Of a stretch of DNA of 64,000 nucleotides, positions 29,743-38,898 are shown in pieces. Below the pieces are notes generated by a model that searched no databases, had not been told where the DNA came from, and was given only the letters and a program-made list of their open reading frames with translations. Source of the DNA: Craterilacuibacter sinensis. Lineage in GTDB: Bacteria > Pseudomonadota > Gammaproteobacteria > Burkholderiales > Chromobacteriaceae. Numbering within the stretch: position 1 is the stretch's first letter; each line of letters begins with the position of its first letter. The translations under genes and the position numbers were made by a program. The stretch is taken from assembly GCF_009831765.1 (NCBI RefSeq), contig NZ_WSSB01000007.1, positions 137,917 to 201,916 on the forward strand, in the 5' to 3' direction.

Positions 29743-30507
29743 ATGAATGTAGGCGCGATCATCATTGGCGACGAACTCTTGTCCGGGAAACGGCAAGACA
29801 AGCATCTGGCGGCACTGATTGCCATGCTGGCCGAGCGCGGCATGAAATTGGCGTGGGTCGAATATCTGGGTGACGATCCGCAACGCTTGCAGGCTTCTTT
29901 GGCGCGTGCCTTTGCCAGTGGCGATCTGGTGTTCAGCTTTGGTGGTATCGGCGCGACACCGGACGACTATACCCGCCAGTGTGCCGCCGCTGCATTGGGC
30001 GTGCCGCTGGCCATCCATCCCGAGGCGCGTGCGATTATCGAAGGGCGCTTTGGTGCCGAGGCCTATCCGCACCGTATCAATATGGGCAATATCCCCGAAG
30101 GCGCACGCCTGATACCCAACCCGGTGAACCAGATGCCGGGCTTCTCGCTGGGCGATGTCCACTTTGTGCCGGGCTTTCCTGCCATGGCCTGGCCCATGAT
30201 TGCCTGGGTGCTGGATACCCTGTATCCGCAATTGAAAAACACCGTGCCCGATATCGAGCAAACGGTGATTGCGCTGGATGCGCGCGAGGGCGACCTGATT
30301 ACGCTGATGCAAACCTTTACCGCCCGCTACCCGGCGCTGAGGCTGTCCAGCCTGCCCAGTTTCGGTAGCGAGCGTATCCCGCAGATGCATATCGAGTTCG
30401 GTTTCAGTGGCCAGCCTGCTCTGGTGCTGCTTGCCATGGCCGAGTGGCGCAAAGCGCTGCAAGCATCCGGCTATGTCTTGTGCGAGCGCGACACCGCAAG
30501 CAATTGA
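29743..30507 (+). CDS. CinA-like molybdopterin-binding (MoaB/Mog fold) protein
   Basis: The 254-residue protein has only the N-terminal MoCF domain of CinA: IIIGDELLSGKRQDKH, DDPQRLQASLARAF, FSFGGIGATPDDYTRQ and the NPVNQMPGFSLGDVHFVPGFPAMAWPM loop. The C-terminal nicotinamide-nucleotide amidase of full CinA is missing, so this is the stand-alone competence/damage-inducible protein A type. The ATG follows GAGG. Function in this form is uncertain. Confidence 0.84.
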   Translation: MNVGAIIIGDELLSGKRQDKHLAALIAMLAERGMKLAWVEYLGDDPQRLQASLARAFASGDLVFSFGGIGATPDDYTRQCAAAALGVPLAIHPEARAIIEGRFGAEAYPHRINMGNIPEGARLIPNPVNQMPGFSLGDVHFVPGFPAMAWPMIAWVLDTLYPQLKNTVPDIEQTVIALDAREGDLITLMQTFTARYPALRLSSLPSFGSERIPQMHIEFGFSGQPALVLLAMAEWRKALQASGYVLCERDTASN

Positions 30508-30593
30508 AGCAAAAGCAAGCTATGAGGCTGAGTTAATTCGGCCTTGAAAGTCATGCAAAAGCCGGTTACGGTGGCGGTTTTTTGCGGCTTTCC

Positions 30594-31403
30594 ATGAAAT
30601 TCTGCTTTATTCCACTCCTTAGTGTCTTGCTGGCCGCGTGTTCCGGTCAGGGCAGTGCCGAAACATCCGCCCTTGCCAAGACGGCGCAAACTGCGCCAGT
30701 TGCCGCCATTTCGCTGACCGAGCCTATTGTGCTGGTCAGCGGCAAGGGTAGCGTCGGTCCGCGCGACTTCAATAACGCCAAAAAAGTGCTGCCTGGCGTT
30801 TTTAACGGTGAAGAAATCGATTTTTACTGCGGCTGCCCATATACCGGCAAAACAATGGATCTGGCTTCTTGCGGCTATCAGCCGCGCAAAAATGCCAGCC
30901 GTGCCAGCCGTCTGGAATGGGAGCATGTGGTACCGGCCTGGGTGCTGGGCCATCAGCGCCAGTGCTGGCAACAGGGGGGGCGCAAAAACTGCACGTCTAC
31001 CGACGATGTGTTCCGCATGGCCGAGGGCGATCTGGTGAACCTGGTGCCGGCCGTAGGCGAAGTCAATGGCGACCGCAGCAACTTCTCGTTCGGGGCCTGG
31101 ACGCGCAACCCTGAGCCTATGTATGGCCAGTGCCAGACCATTGTCGACTTCAAAGGCCGCCGTGCCCAGCCGCGTGAAGAGGTCAGGGGGCGCATTGCCC
31201 GCATCTACTTCTATATGCATGGCCGCTACGGCTTGAAAATGAGCAAGCAGGACACGCAACTGATGTGCGCCTGGGCCAAGACCTATCCGGTCGATGCCTG
31301 GGAAAAATCGCGCGACGCCCGCATTGTCAAACTGCAAGGCAGCGGAAATGCCTTTGTGCAGAACCCGCAGCAACTGGCCAGCGTGTGTGGCAAGCCGGCC
31401 TGA
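30594..31403 (+). CDS. Endonuclease I family secreted nuclease (EndA-like lipoprotein)
   Basis: The 269-residue protein begins with a lipoprotein signal (CFIPLLSVLLAACSG, lipobox LAAC near residue 16). The endonuclease I fold follows, recognised by the disulfide-rich DFYCGCPYTG segment, ASRLEWEHVVPAWVLG with the catalytic His, GDLVNLVPAVGEVNGDRSNFSF and MAEGD. The enzyme degrades DNA non-specifically in the periplasm or outside. Anchoring through a lipobox is a variation on the usually soluble EndA. The start lacks a strong ribosome site; ATG 30594 directly precedes the signal. Confidence 0.87.
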   Translation: MKFCFIPLLSVLLAACSGQGSAETSALAKTAQTAPVAAISLTEPIVLVSGKGSVGPRDFNNAKKVLPGVFNGEEIDFYCGCPYTGKTMDLASCGYQPRKNASRASRLEWEHVVPAWVLGHQRQCWQQGGRKNCTSTDDVFRMAEGDLVNLVPAVGEVNGDRSNFSFGAWTRNPEPMYGQCQTIVDFKGRRAQPREEVRGRIARIYFYMHGRYGLKMSKQDTQLMCAWAKTYPVDAWEKSRDARIVKLQGSGNAFVQNPQQLASVCGKPA

Positions 31404-31642
31404 TTTGCGCTTTGAATGTCACCAGCCCCGCTCAAGAGCGGGGTGGTGCCGGGGCAGGGGCAGGCTTGGCGGCAGATTGTTTACGGTGCAGGCAAGGCGC
31501 TAGCGCGGCTACGGCCAGGCAAGTCCGTGCTGATGGCCTTCTAATTGGCATGCACGGTAGCGATAGCGCATGATAAAATCGATGGCATAAATTCAAGCAC
31601 GGCTTGCGCCTTGAGCGATCCCCTGTAAACACTGGAGTTTGT

Positions 31643-32851
31643 ATGAGCACTTCGATTTTCGCCGGCGTTGCGCTGGCTCCGCGTGATCCTATTCTTGGCC
31701 TGAACGAGGCTTACAACGCCGATGCGCGCGCAACCAAGGTCAATCTGGGCGTGGGCGTTTATTTTGACGAGAACGGCAAAATCCCTTTGCTGTCTGCGGT
31801 GAAAGTTGCCGAAAAGGCGCGTCTGGAAGCCATGCCGCCACGCGGCTATCAGGCAATCGAGGGGAATGCCCAGTACAACCAGGCGGTACAAAAGCTGCTG
31901 CTAGGTGCGGACAGTGAATTGCTGGCGGCCGGTCGTGTCGTGACGGCACAGGCCTTGGGGGGTACCGGCGCGCTGAAGATCGGTGCCGATTTTCTCAAGG
32001 GCCTGAAGGCCGATGCCAAGGTGTATATCAGCGACCCGTCGTGGGAAAATCACCGCGCGCTGTTTGAGGCGGCCGGTTTTGTCGTGGAAAACTACCCTTA
32101 CTACGATGCGGAAACCCGTGGCGTCAATTTTGCCGCCATGAAAGCCTTCCTGCTGGGTCTGGCACCGGGTTCGGTCATCGTGCTGCATGCCTGCTGCCAC
32201 AATCCGACTGGCGCCGATATGTCCGACGCGCAGTGGGCCGAGGTGGTTGAAGTTTGCCGCGAGCGCGCTTTGGTGCCTTTCCTCGATATGGCATATCAGG
32301 GCTTTGCCGAAGGCATCGAACCGGATGCCGTGGCGGTGCGCTTGTTCAGTGCCTCCGGTTTGCAGTTCTTTGTGTCCAGCTCCTTCTCCAAGAGCTTTTC
32401 CCTGTATGGCGAGCGTGTCGGTGCCTTGTCCATTATCACGGCGGACAAGGACGAGTCGGCGCGCGTACTGTCGCAGCTTAAGCGCGTGATCCGCACCAAC
32501 TATTCCAACCCGCCTATCCATGGCGGCGCGGTGGTCGCGGCGGTACTGAGCAGCCCTGAGCTGCGCCAGATGTGGGAAGACGAATTGGGCGGTATGCGGG
32601 TGCGCATTCGTGCGATGCGCGAGGGACTGGTGTCAGCACTCAAGAGCAAGGGTGTGGCGCAGGACTTCTCTTTTGTGACGGCACAGCGCGGCATGTTCTC
32701 CTATACCGGCCTGAGCGCGGCGCAGGTTGAAGTCTTGCGTGCCGACTACGGCATCTACGCCGTTTCGACCGGCCGCATCTGTCTGGCTGCATTGAACCAG
32801 AATAATCTGGCCTATGTCGCCGATGCGATTGCGGAAGTGGTTAAAGGCTGA
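31643..32851 (+). CDS. tyrB: Aromatic amino acid / aspartate aminotransferase
   Basis: This class I PLP aminotransferase of 402 residues is of the proteobacterial AspC/TyrB type. It shows NLGVGVYFDENGKIPLLSAV, GGTGALKIGADFLK, LHACCHNPTGAD, FLDMAYQGFAEG and the PLP lysine in SSSFSKSFSLYGERVG. It makes tyrosine and phenylalanine or transfers amino groups to 2-oxoglutarate. TyrB and AspC cannot be separated safely by eye. The ATG at 31643 follows TGGAG. It is flanked by a strong terminator. Confidence 0.88.
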   Translation: MSTSIFAGVALAPRDPILGLNEAYNADARATKVNLGVGVYFDENGKIPLLSAVKVAEKARLEAMPPRGYQAIEGNAQYNQAVQKLLLGADSELLAAGRVVTAQALGGTGALKIGADFLKGLKADAKVYISDPSWENHRALFEAAGFVVENYPYYDAETRGVNFAAMKAFLLGLAPGSVIVLHACCHNPTGADMSDAQWAEVVEVCRERALVPFLDMAYQGFAEGIEPDAVAVRLFSASGLQFFVSSSFSKSFSLYGERVGALSIITADKDESARVLSQLKRVIRTNYSNPPIHGGAVVAAVLSSPELRQMWEDELGGMRVRIRAMREGLVSALKSKGVAQDFSFVTAQRGMFSYTGLSAAQVEVLRADYGIYAVSTGRICLAALNQNNLAYVADAIAEVVKG

Positions 32852-32869
32852 TCAGCGCTATAGTCAGCA

Positions 32870-32906
32870 AATAAAGCCGCCAGCATTGCTGGCGGCTTTA
32901 TTTTTG
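32870..32906 (+). terminator. Terminator of tyrB
   Basis: A 15-bp perfect stem (32870-32884 / 32888-32902, core AGCCGCCAGC) with a 3-base loop is followed by T residues. The A run on the other side could let it act in both directions. Confidence 0.88.
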
Positions 32907-32950
32907 TCTTCGGCTTACAATTCGTGCATGAGTCTATGGCAGGAGGCCGT

Positions 32951-34258
32951 ATGGTAAACGCACAGGCAGCTATCGGCAGCGATGATGACCAACGCCTGAT
33001 CCAGCTTAAACGCATGAAGGCCATCGCGACGGCTTTGCTGGTGGGCTCGCTATTGCTGGTGTTGCTGGCGCACTGGCTGCATGATGCTCATCCGTTATGG
33101 CCGTTTGTGGCCGCTTTTGCCGAGGCCGCGACAGTGGGCGCCATGGCTGACTGGTTTGCCGTGGTGGCGCTGTTTCGCCATCCGCTGGGGCTGCCAATCT
33201 GGCATACGGCGATTATTCCGCGCAATAAGAGCCGTATCGCGCGCAATCTAGGCAGTTTTGTTGTCGAGCATTTTTTTACGCCGGCCGCCTTGTTGCCGCG
33301 ACTGGCTGCATACAATCCTGCACAACTGGCCGGCAACTGGCTATCCCGCATCTCGGTCTCGCCACGTCTGGCCCGTCTGGTGGCGGACGCGATGGCCACG
33401 GTGATCTCGTCGCTGGATGATGATGCGATGCGCCGCCATCTGGCAGGCGGCGTTCGCTCTGGGTTGATGCGTATCGACATGGCAACGCTGGGCGGGCGCG
33501 TGCTGGATGGCTGGCTGGCCGGTGAGCGCCAGCATGAGTTGCTGGACACGCTGTTTAGCGGCATGGGACGCAAACTGGAAGGGGAAGCCGTACGCGAGCG
33601 TCTGGTTGCGCTGCTGACCGAGTCGCTGCATCTGGAAGACGTCAAGGTCATGGGCATGTCGCTGGGCAGTACCTTGCGTCCGCTGGCCCGCTCTGCTGCC
33701 GAGCGCCTGATCCTGCGTCTGCAGGCCGAGATGAGTGCGGCTGCGAGTGACCCGGCTCACCCATGGCGCGAGATGCTGGACGTTTACCTGCATGAGTGTG
33801 CGCTACGGCTAAAGGCCGACCCGCGCTGGCGTGCCCGTGTCACGCGCAGCATGGAGGCCTTGCTGTCTGATCCGGTGTTTGATGCTTTGCTGGATGATGT
33901 CTGGGTTAGCATCAAGGACTGGGTGCTGTCTGATGTGCGCGCACCCGATTCGCGGCTAGTGGCGGCCGGTATGGTGCTGTTGCGGGGGCTGGGTGAGCGC
34001 CTGATGCACGACGCCCGCATGCAGGGGCGGCTTAACCGGCGGCTGATGGCTTTGTTGCCCTCTTTAGTCGAGCGTTATCGCCCGGCCGTGGCCATCTTTA
34101 TTTCGGACAAGCTCGATAGCTGGAGCAAGGAAGAGGTGAGCGAGCGTATCGAACTGGCGATCGGGCATGATCTGCAGTTTATCCGCATCAACGGGACACT
34201 GGTCGGCGGTGTGATCGGTCTGTGCCTGTATTCCTTTTCGCGTCTGTTTTATTCATAG
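32951..34258 (+). CDS. DUF445 family membrane protein
   Basis: The 435-residue protein is preceded by a perfect AGGAGG six bases from the ATG. It has an N-terminal helix (about residues 24-45), a second hydrophobic segment (PFVAAFAEAATVGAMADWFAVVALF) and the DUF445 hallmark ADWFAVVALFRHPLGLPIWHTAIIPRNK. A long helical cytoplasmic part follows, and one hydrophobic segment near the end (LVGGVIGLCLYSFSRLF). Function of the family is unknown. It is between two terminators, so it is monocistronic. Confidence 0.88.
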   Translation: MVNAQAAIGSDDDQRLIQLKRMKAIATALLVGSLLLVLLAHWLHDAHPLWPFVAAFAEAATVGAMADWFAVVALFRHPLGLPIWHTAIIPRNKSRIARNLGSFVVEHFFTPAALLPRLAAYNPAQLAGNWLSRISVSPRLARLVADAMATVISSLDDDAMRRHLAGGVRSGLMRIDMATLGGRVLDGWLAGERQHELLDTLFSGMGRKLEGEAVRERLVALLTESLHLEDVKVMGMSLGSTLRPLARSAAERLILRLQAEMSAAASDPAHPWREMLDVYLHECALRLKADPRWRARVTRSMEALLSDPVFDALLDDVWVSIKDWVLSDVRAPDSRLVAAGMVLLRGLGERLMHDARMQGRLNRRLMALLPSLVERYRPAVAIFISDKLDSWSKEEVSERIELAIGHDLQFIRINGTLVGGVIGLCLYSFSRLFYS

Positions 34259-34288
34259 CGGTATGCGATTTGCTGGATATGAGATAGA

Positions 34289-34320
34289 AAAGCGCCGCGC
34301 CCTGATCAGGCGCGGCGCTT
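34289..34320. terminator. Bidirectional terminator between DUF445 and takP-2
   Basis: A 12-bp GC-rich stem (AAGCGCCGCGCC / GGCGCGGCGCTT) with loop CTGATCA is flanked by A residues on the left and TTTATGTTTT on the right. It serves the two convergent genes. Confidence 0.8.
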
Positions 34321-34338
34321 TATGTTTTGGCGTACGGC

Positions 34339-35424
34339 TTATTTTTTGTTGCTGTACATAAAGTTTTCCATGCCCAGCTCAGCCAGGTTGAACCAGCCAT
34401 GCTCCATGGCGCGGAATTTTTTCCATGGGCCGTAGATCTTGGCGAAGGCCGGGTTTTTGGCGGCTTCTTCTTCGTACAGCTTGAACGCTTCGGTATGCGC
34501 CGCCTTCATGATATCTGCCGGATACTTCTTCAGCTTGGTGCCTTTTTGCAGTAGCGATACCAGTGCTTGCGGGTTCTTGGCGTCGTACTCGGCGAGCATC
34601 AGGAGGTTGGCTTCGGCGGATGCGACTTCGAACGCCTGCTGGTATTCCTTGGGCAGCTTGGCCCATTCCTTGCTGTTCACATAGAACGACAGGTTCGGAC
34701 CCGGTTCCCAGAAGCCCGGGTAGTAGTAGAACTTGGCGACCTTGTAAAAGCCCAGCTTCTCGTCGTCGTACGGGCCGACCCATTCGGTGGCGTCGATGGT
34801 GCCTTTTTCCAGTGCCGGATAGATGTCGCCGCCGGGAATGGACTGCGGAATGGCACCCAGCTTGGCCATGATTTCGCCGCCAAAGCCAGGAATGCGCATC
34901 TTCAGGCCTTTGAGGTCGGCCAGCGACTTCACCTCGTTACGGAACCAGCCGCCCATCTGGCAACCGGTATTGCCGCCGGGGAAGTTGACGATATTGTACT
35001 GGGCGAACAGCTCGCGCATCGCCTTCATGCCGCCGCCGTAGTAGAGCCAGGCATTTTGCTGGCGTGCGGTCAGGCCGAAGGGCAGGGAAGTGTCGAAGGC
35101 GAAGGCCTTGTTCTTGCCGACATAGTAGTAGCTGGCAGTGTGGCCGCACTCAACGGTGCCGTTTTGCACCACATCCAGTACCTGGTTGCCCGGGGCGATT
35201 TCACCGCCCGGAAATACGCGGATCTGGAACTTGCCGCCGGTCAGCTCGGCAACACGTTTGGACAGCTGTTCGGCTGCACCGTAAATGGTGTCCAGGCTTT
35301 TGGGAAAGCTGGACGCCAGACGCCAGCGTACGGTCGGACCGTCAGCTGCAAGCGCAGGGGCGCTGACAACGGCAGCGGCAACGCCGGTGGCACCGGCTTT
35401 TTTCAGAAATGAACGTCTCTCCAT
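34339..35424 (-). CDS. TRAP transporter substrate-binding protein, TakP-like (copy 2)
   Basis: The 361-residue periplasmic binding protein has a Tat signal (ERRSFLKKAGATGVAAAVVSAPALAA). The body resembles Rhodobacter TakP, which binds pyruvate and other 2-oxo acids with sodium: VRWRLASSFPKSLDTIYG, FPGGNTGCQMGGWFR and GDIYPALEKGTIDATEWVGPYDDEKLGFYKV. The last block carries the conserved Trp and Glu of the binding site. It is a close paralogue of the gene at 35603-36691, but sits beyond that operon's terminator and has its own GGAGGAG ribosome site. It is probably transcribed separately or by read-through. The exact ligand is inferred. Confidence 0.88.
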   Translation of the reverse strand: MERRSFLKKAGATGVAAAVVSAPALAADGPTVRWRLASSFPKSLDTIYGAAEQLSKRVAELTGGKFQIRVFPGGEIAPGNQVLDVVQNGTVECGHTASYYYVGKNKAFAFDTSLPFGLTARQQNAWLYYGGGMKAMRELFAQYNIVNFPGGNTGCQMGGWFRNEVKSLADLKGLKMRIPGFGGEIMAKLGAIPQSIPGGDIYPALEKGTIDATEWVGPYDDEKLGFYKVAKFYYYPGFWEPGPNLSFYVNSKEWAKLPKEYQQAFEVASAEANLLMLAEYDAKNPQALVSLLQKGTKLKKYPADIMKAAHTEAFKLYEEEAAKNPAFAKIYGPWKKFRAMEHGWFNLAELGMENFMYSNKK

Positions 35425-35567
35425 CTTCTTCTCCTCCAGGGGTGGGCATTTGCCCGGTCGCAAAAGCGTCCGGCACCATGGCTGCGGTCTTATGCCGTTT
35501 TAAGTAGCCAGGGTGCGAATAATTTAGCACATGGGATATTCGATAAGGTTTTTACATAAAAAATGGG

Positions 35568-35595
35568 TAAAAAAAACGGGGCATGATCGCCCCGT
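35568..35595 (-). terminator. Terminator between the two takP-like genes
   Basis: On the minus strand ACGGGGC / GCCCCGT with a 6-base loop is followed by eight T residues. It ends the dctQ-dctM-takP transcript before the second binding-protein gene. Confidence 0.87.
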
Positions 35596-35602
35596 CTGTC
35601 GT

Positions 35603-36691
35603 TTATTTGCTGCGGTTGGTGTACATGAAGGATTCCATGCCCTGTTCGGCCAGATTGAACCAGCCATGCTCCAGTGCGCGGAATTTTTTCCATGGGCCGT
35701 AGATCTTGCCAAAGGCCGGGTTTTTCTTCGCTTCTTCCTCGTACAGCTGGAAAGCGATGGTCTGTGCGGCCTTCATGATGTCTGCCGGATACTTCTTCAG
35801 CTTGACGCCTTTTTGCAGCAGGCGAACCAGCGCCTGCGGGTTTTGTGCATCGTACTGGGCCAGCATGGTCAGGTTGGCTTCGGCGGCGGCCACTTCAAAA
35901 GCCTGCTGATATTCTTTTGGCAGCTTGGCCCACTGCTTGTTGTTGACGTAGAAAGACAGGTTCGGACCCGGCTCCCAGAAGCCCGGGTAGTAGTAGAACG
36001 GTGCGACCTTGTAAAAGCCGAGTTTTTCGTCATCGTACGGGCCAACCCACTCGGTGGCGTCGATGGTGCCTTTTTCCAGTGCCGGATAGATGTCACCGGC
36101 CGGCAAGGACTGAGGAATAGCGCCCAGCTTGGCCATGATTTCGCCGCCAAAACCCGGGATGCGCATCTTCAGGCCCTTCAGGTCGGCCATCGATTTCACT
36201 TCCTGGCGGAACCAGCCACCCATCTGGCAGCCGGTATTGCCGCCCGGGAAGTTGATAATGTTGTACTGGGCGTACAGCTCGCGCATCGCCTTGAGACCGC
36301 CACCGTAGTAGAGCCAGGCATTTTGCTGACGGGAAGTCAGGCCGAATGGCAAGGAGGTATCGAAGGCGAAGGCCTTGTTCTTGCCGACGTAGTAGTAGCC
36401 GGCGGTGTGGCCGCACTCGACGGTGCCGTTTTGCACCACATCCAGTACCTGGTTGCCCGGCGCGATTTCACCGGCAGGGAATACGCGGATCTGGAATTTG
36501 CCGCCGGTCAGCTCGGAAATGCGCTTGGACATGCGCTCGGCCGCGCCGTAAATGGTGTCCAGGCTTTTGGGAAAGCTGGACGCCAGACGCCAACGGATGA
36601 CAGGGGTGTCCGCCGCCAGCGCCGGGGCGCTGACTGCGGCAGCGGCCGCGCCGGCAACACCGGCTTTTTTGAGGAAGGAACGTCTTTCCAT
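35603..36691 (-). CDS. TRAP transporter substrate-binding protein, TakP-like (copy 1)
   Basis: The 362-residue protein has a Tat signal (ERRSFLKKAGVAGAAAAAVSAPALAA) and the same TakP blocks as copy 2, differing mainly in scattered conservative positions and the signal region. It lies 60 bases downstream of dctM on the same strand, so it is the binding protein of the dctQ-dctM transporter. Uptake of 2-oxo acids such as pyruvate or 2-oxobutyrate by sodium symport is the likely function by family resemblance. Confidence 0.9.
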   Translation of the reverse strand: MERRSFLKKAGVAGAAAAAVSAPALAADTPVIRWRLASSFPKSLDTIYGAAERMSKRISELTGGKFQIRVFPAGEIAPGNQVLDVVQNGTVECGHTAGYYYVGKNKAFAFDTSLPFGLTSRQQNAWLYYGGGLKAMRELYAQYNIINFPGGNTGCQMGGWFRQEVKSMADLKGLKMRIPGFGGEIMAKLGAIPQSLPAGDIYPALEKGTIDATEWVGPYDDEKLGFYKVAPFYYYPGFWEPGPNLSFYVNNKQWAKLPKEYQQAFEVAAAEANLTMLAQYDAQNPQALVRLLQKGVKLKKYPADIMKAAQTIAFQLYEEEAKKNPAFGKIYGPWKKFRALEHGWFNLAEQGMESFMYTNRSK

Positions 36692-36751
36692 GGTTTTCTC
36701 CTTTGATGGGGTAGCTTGTGCCGTGCCGGCTATCGACCGGCACGGCTATTT

Positions 36752-38242
36752 TTATTGGCCGGACAACTGCTTAAGTAGCGCTGCGCCATCGTCGGCGGCT
36801 TCGCCGCTGGCGGCCGAGGCATCGCTACCGGCCGGAATTGCATTTTCAGGCAAAGCGGCATTGTCGATGGACAACTGCTCCAGCACCTGTTCCGACTTGG
36901 ATTCGTCGACCACGATTTCCTTGTCGCGGAACACCGTAGTCAGTGACGGGAAGGCGATGACCAGGCCTATCATCACAATCTGTATCAGCACAAACGGGAT
37001 CGCGCCTTTGTAGATGCTGCTGCTCTTGACCTCTTTCGGTGCCACGCTGCGCAGGTAGAACAGGGCGAAACCGAATGGTGGGTGCATGAACGAAGTCTGC
37101 ATATTGACCGCCAGAATCACGCCGAACCACACCAGGTCAATGCCCAGGCTTTGCGCCACCGGTGCCAGCAGCGGTACCAGAATAAAGGCGATCTCGAAGA
37201 AGTCGAGGAAGAAGGCCAGGAAGAACACCATGATGTTCACTGCAACCAGGAAGCCGATTTCGCCGCCGGGCAAGGCAGTCAGCAGGTGTTCAACCCACTG
37301 GTCACCATTGACGCCCAAAAAGGCAATACGGAAGACGCGGGCACCGATCAGGATGAACACCACAAAGGTGGTCAGCTTGAGGGTCGAGTCCATCGCCTGC
37401 TTAAGCAGCCTGATATCCAGCTTGCGGTTGATCATGGCCAGCACAATGGCACCGACTGCGCCCATGGCGCCGCCCTCGGTCGGGGTGGCGATGCCAAGGA
37501 AGATCGTGCCCAGTACCAGGAAGATCAGCAGCAGTGGCGGCACCATTACCAGCAGGACTTGCAGCATCAGCTTGCCGCCGCGCAAGGTACGCGCCTCAGG
37601 TGGCAAAGCCGGCACCCATTGCGGACGGAACAGCGAAATGCTGAAAATATACATGGCGTAAAAAACGCACAGCAGCAGACCCGGCAGCATGGCGGCGGCG
37701 TACATATCGCCCACCGAAGTGCCCAGCTGGTCGGCCAGCACGATCAGTACCAGACTCGGCGGAATGATCTGTGCCAGGGTGCCGGACGCTGCAATCACGC
37801 CGGTGGCGACACGCTGGTCATAGCCGTAGCGCAGCATGATGGGCAGCGAAATCAGCCCCATCGAAATCACCGATGCGGCCACTACGCCGGTGGTGGCGGC
37901 CAGCAAGGCGCCGACAAAGATCACCGCGTAGGCAATACCGCCACGCACCCGGCCGAACAGCTGGCCTATGGTGTCCAGCATGGCCTCGGCCATGCCCGAG
38001 CGCTCCAGTATCAGCCCCATAAAGGTGAAGAACGGAATCGCCAGCAGGGTGTCGTTGCGCATGATGTCGAACACCTGGCGCGGCAGTGCCTGCAATAGCT
38101 CGGGTCTGAGCAGATCAAAATGGATGCCTATCCAGCTGAACAGCAGGCCGACAGCAGACAGGGCGAAAGCAACAGGGTAGCCGATCAACAAGAAGAAGAT
38201 CAGCGACACGAACATAATGGGGGCGAGCATCTCGAGGCTCAT
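36752..38242 (-). CDS. TRAP transporter large permease subunit (DctM-type)
   Basis: The 496-residue membrane protein belongs to the ion-transporter superfamily and drives substrate uptake with a sodium gradient. It starts MSLEMLAPIMFVSLIFFLLIG and has about 12 helices. DTLLAIPFFTFMGLILERSGMAEAMLDTIGQL, GALLAATTGVVAASVISMGLISLP, ASGTLAQIIPPSLVLIVLADQLGTSVGDMY and TPTEGGAMGAVGAI are DctM landmarks. The last 60 residues form a hydrophilic acidic/Ala-rich tail not needed for transport. Its first four bases overlap the dctQ stop. Confidence 0.93.
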   Translation of the reverse strand: MSLEMLAPIMFVSLIFFLLIGYPVAFALSAVGLLFSWIGIHFDLLRPELLQALPRQVFDIMRNDTLLAIPFFTFMGLILERSGMAEAMLDTIGQLFGRVRGGIAYAVIFVGALLAATTGVVAASVISMGLISLPIMLRYGYDQRVATGVIAASGTLAQIIPPSLVLIVLADQLGTSVGDMYAAAMLPGLLLCVFYAMYIFSISLFRPQWVPALPPEARTLRGGKLMLQVLLVMVPPLLLIFLVLGTIFLGIATPTEGGAMGAVGAIVLAMINRKLDIRLLKQAMDSTLKLTTFVVFILIGARVFRIAFLGVNGDQWVEHLLTALPGGEIGFLVAVNIMVFFLAFFLDFFEIAFILVPLLAPVAQSLGIDLVWFGVILAVNMQTSFMHPPFGFALFYLRSVAPKEVKSSSIYKGAIPFVLIQIVMIGLVIAFPSLTTVFRDKEIVVDESKSEQVLEQLSIDNAALPENAIPAGSDASAASGEAADDGAALLKQLSGQ

Positions 38243-38790
38243 ACATGCTCCTTATGTGGATCCAGTGCCTTATCCAGCGGGTCGGCAGCGACGCCGGCAA
38301 TAAAGCCCAGGCGCTTGATGATTTCGGACAGACCTTGTGCCATCAGCAGGGTAAAGCCGATGGGAATCAGCAAAATGACCGGCCAGCGGATCAGGCCGCC
38401 GTTGTCGGACGACATCTCGCCACTGGTCCATGCATCCATGAACATGGGCCAGCCATAGGCGATGATCAGGTAGCACATGGGGAACAGGAACAGCACGGTG
38501 CAGACGATTTCCAGCATGGCCTGGGCGCGGCGCGAGAGCTTGCTGGACAGAAGGTCGATGCGGATATGCTCGTTTTTTTGCAGGGTATAGGCGCCGCCTA
38601 GCAAGAACATGGCGGAAAACAGATACCACTGGATCTCAAGAAAACCGTTCGAGCTGATATGAAGCGTTTTGCGGACAACGGCGTTGCCGGCACTGATAAG
38701 GACGACGATCAGGACAATCCATGAGGCGAACTGTCCTATGCGTGCATTGATCGCGTCGATGAGGCGCGATAGAGCGAGCAGCGACTGCAC
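38239..38790 (-). CDS. TRAP transporter small permease subunit (DctQ-type)
   Basis: The 183-residue protein has four membrane helices. The conserved ASWIVLIVVLISAGNAVVRKTL opens the membrane part, then SNGFLEIQWYLFSAMFLLGGAYTLQKNEHIRIDLLSSKLSRR follows, the typical DctQ central block. It pairs with DctM (4-base ATGA overlap) and heads the operon. Upstream are two hairpins (38899-38921 and 38925-38946) that could hold a regulator site. Confidence 0.92.
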   Translation of the reverse strand: MQSLLALSRLIDAINARIGQFASWIVLIVVLISAGNAVVRKTLHISSNGFLEIQWYLFSAMFLLGGAYTLQKNEHIRIDLLSSKLSRRAQAMLEIVCTVLFLFPMCYLIIAYGWPMFMDAWTSGEMSSDNGGLIRWPVILLIPIGFTLLMAQGLSEIIKRLGFIAGVAADPLDKALDPHKEHV

Positions 38791-38898
38791 AAGTTTCTCC
38801 CGAGTGGTTGTGTTGGCGTTGTTGTAATTGGCAGGCGTGGAGTAGCCCCTGACCAGCAGCCAGTTTAGTCGTAATGGGTTTTACTTGAGAAGACTCTA

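Noticed and set aside
31420..31447. Inverted repeat CCCCGCTC/GAGCGGGG after the endonuclease gene
   Set aside because: A good stem with a two-base loop but no T run on either side. It may be structural, and I could not support calling it a terminator.
35531..36706. Long plus-strand frame opposite takP copy 1 (and a similar one opposite copy 2)
   Set aside because: Mirror frames of two duplicated binding-protein genes; their similarity to each other only reflects the duplication.
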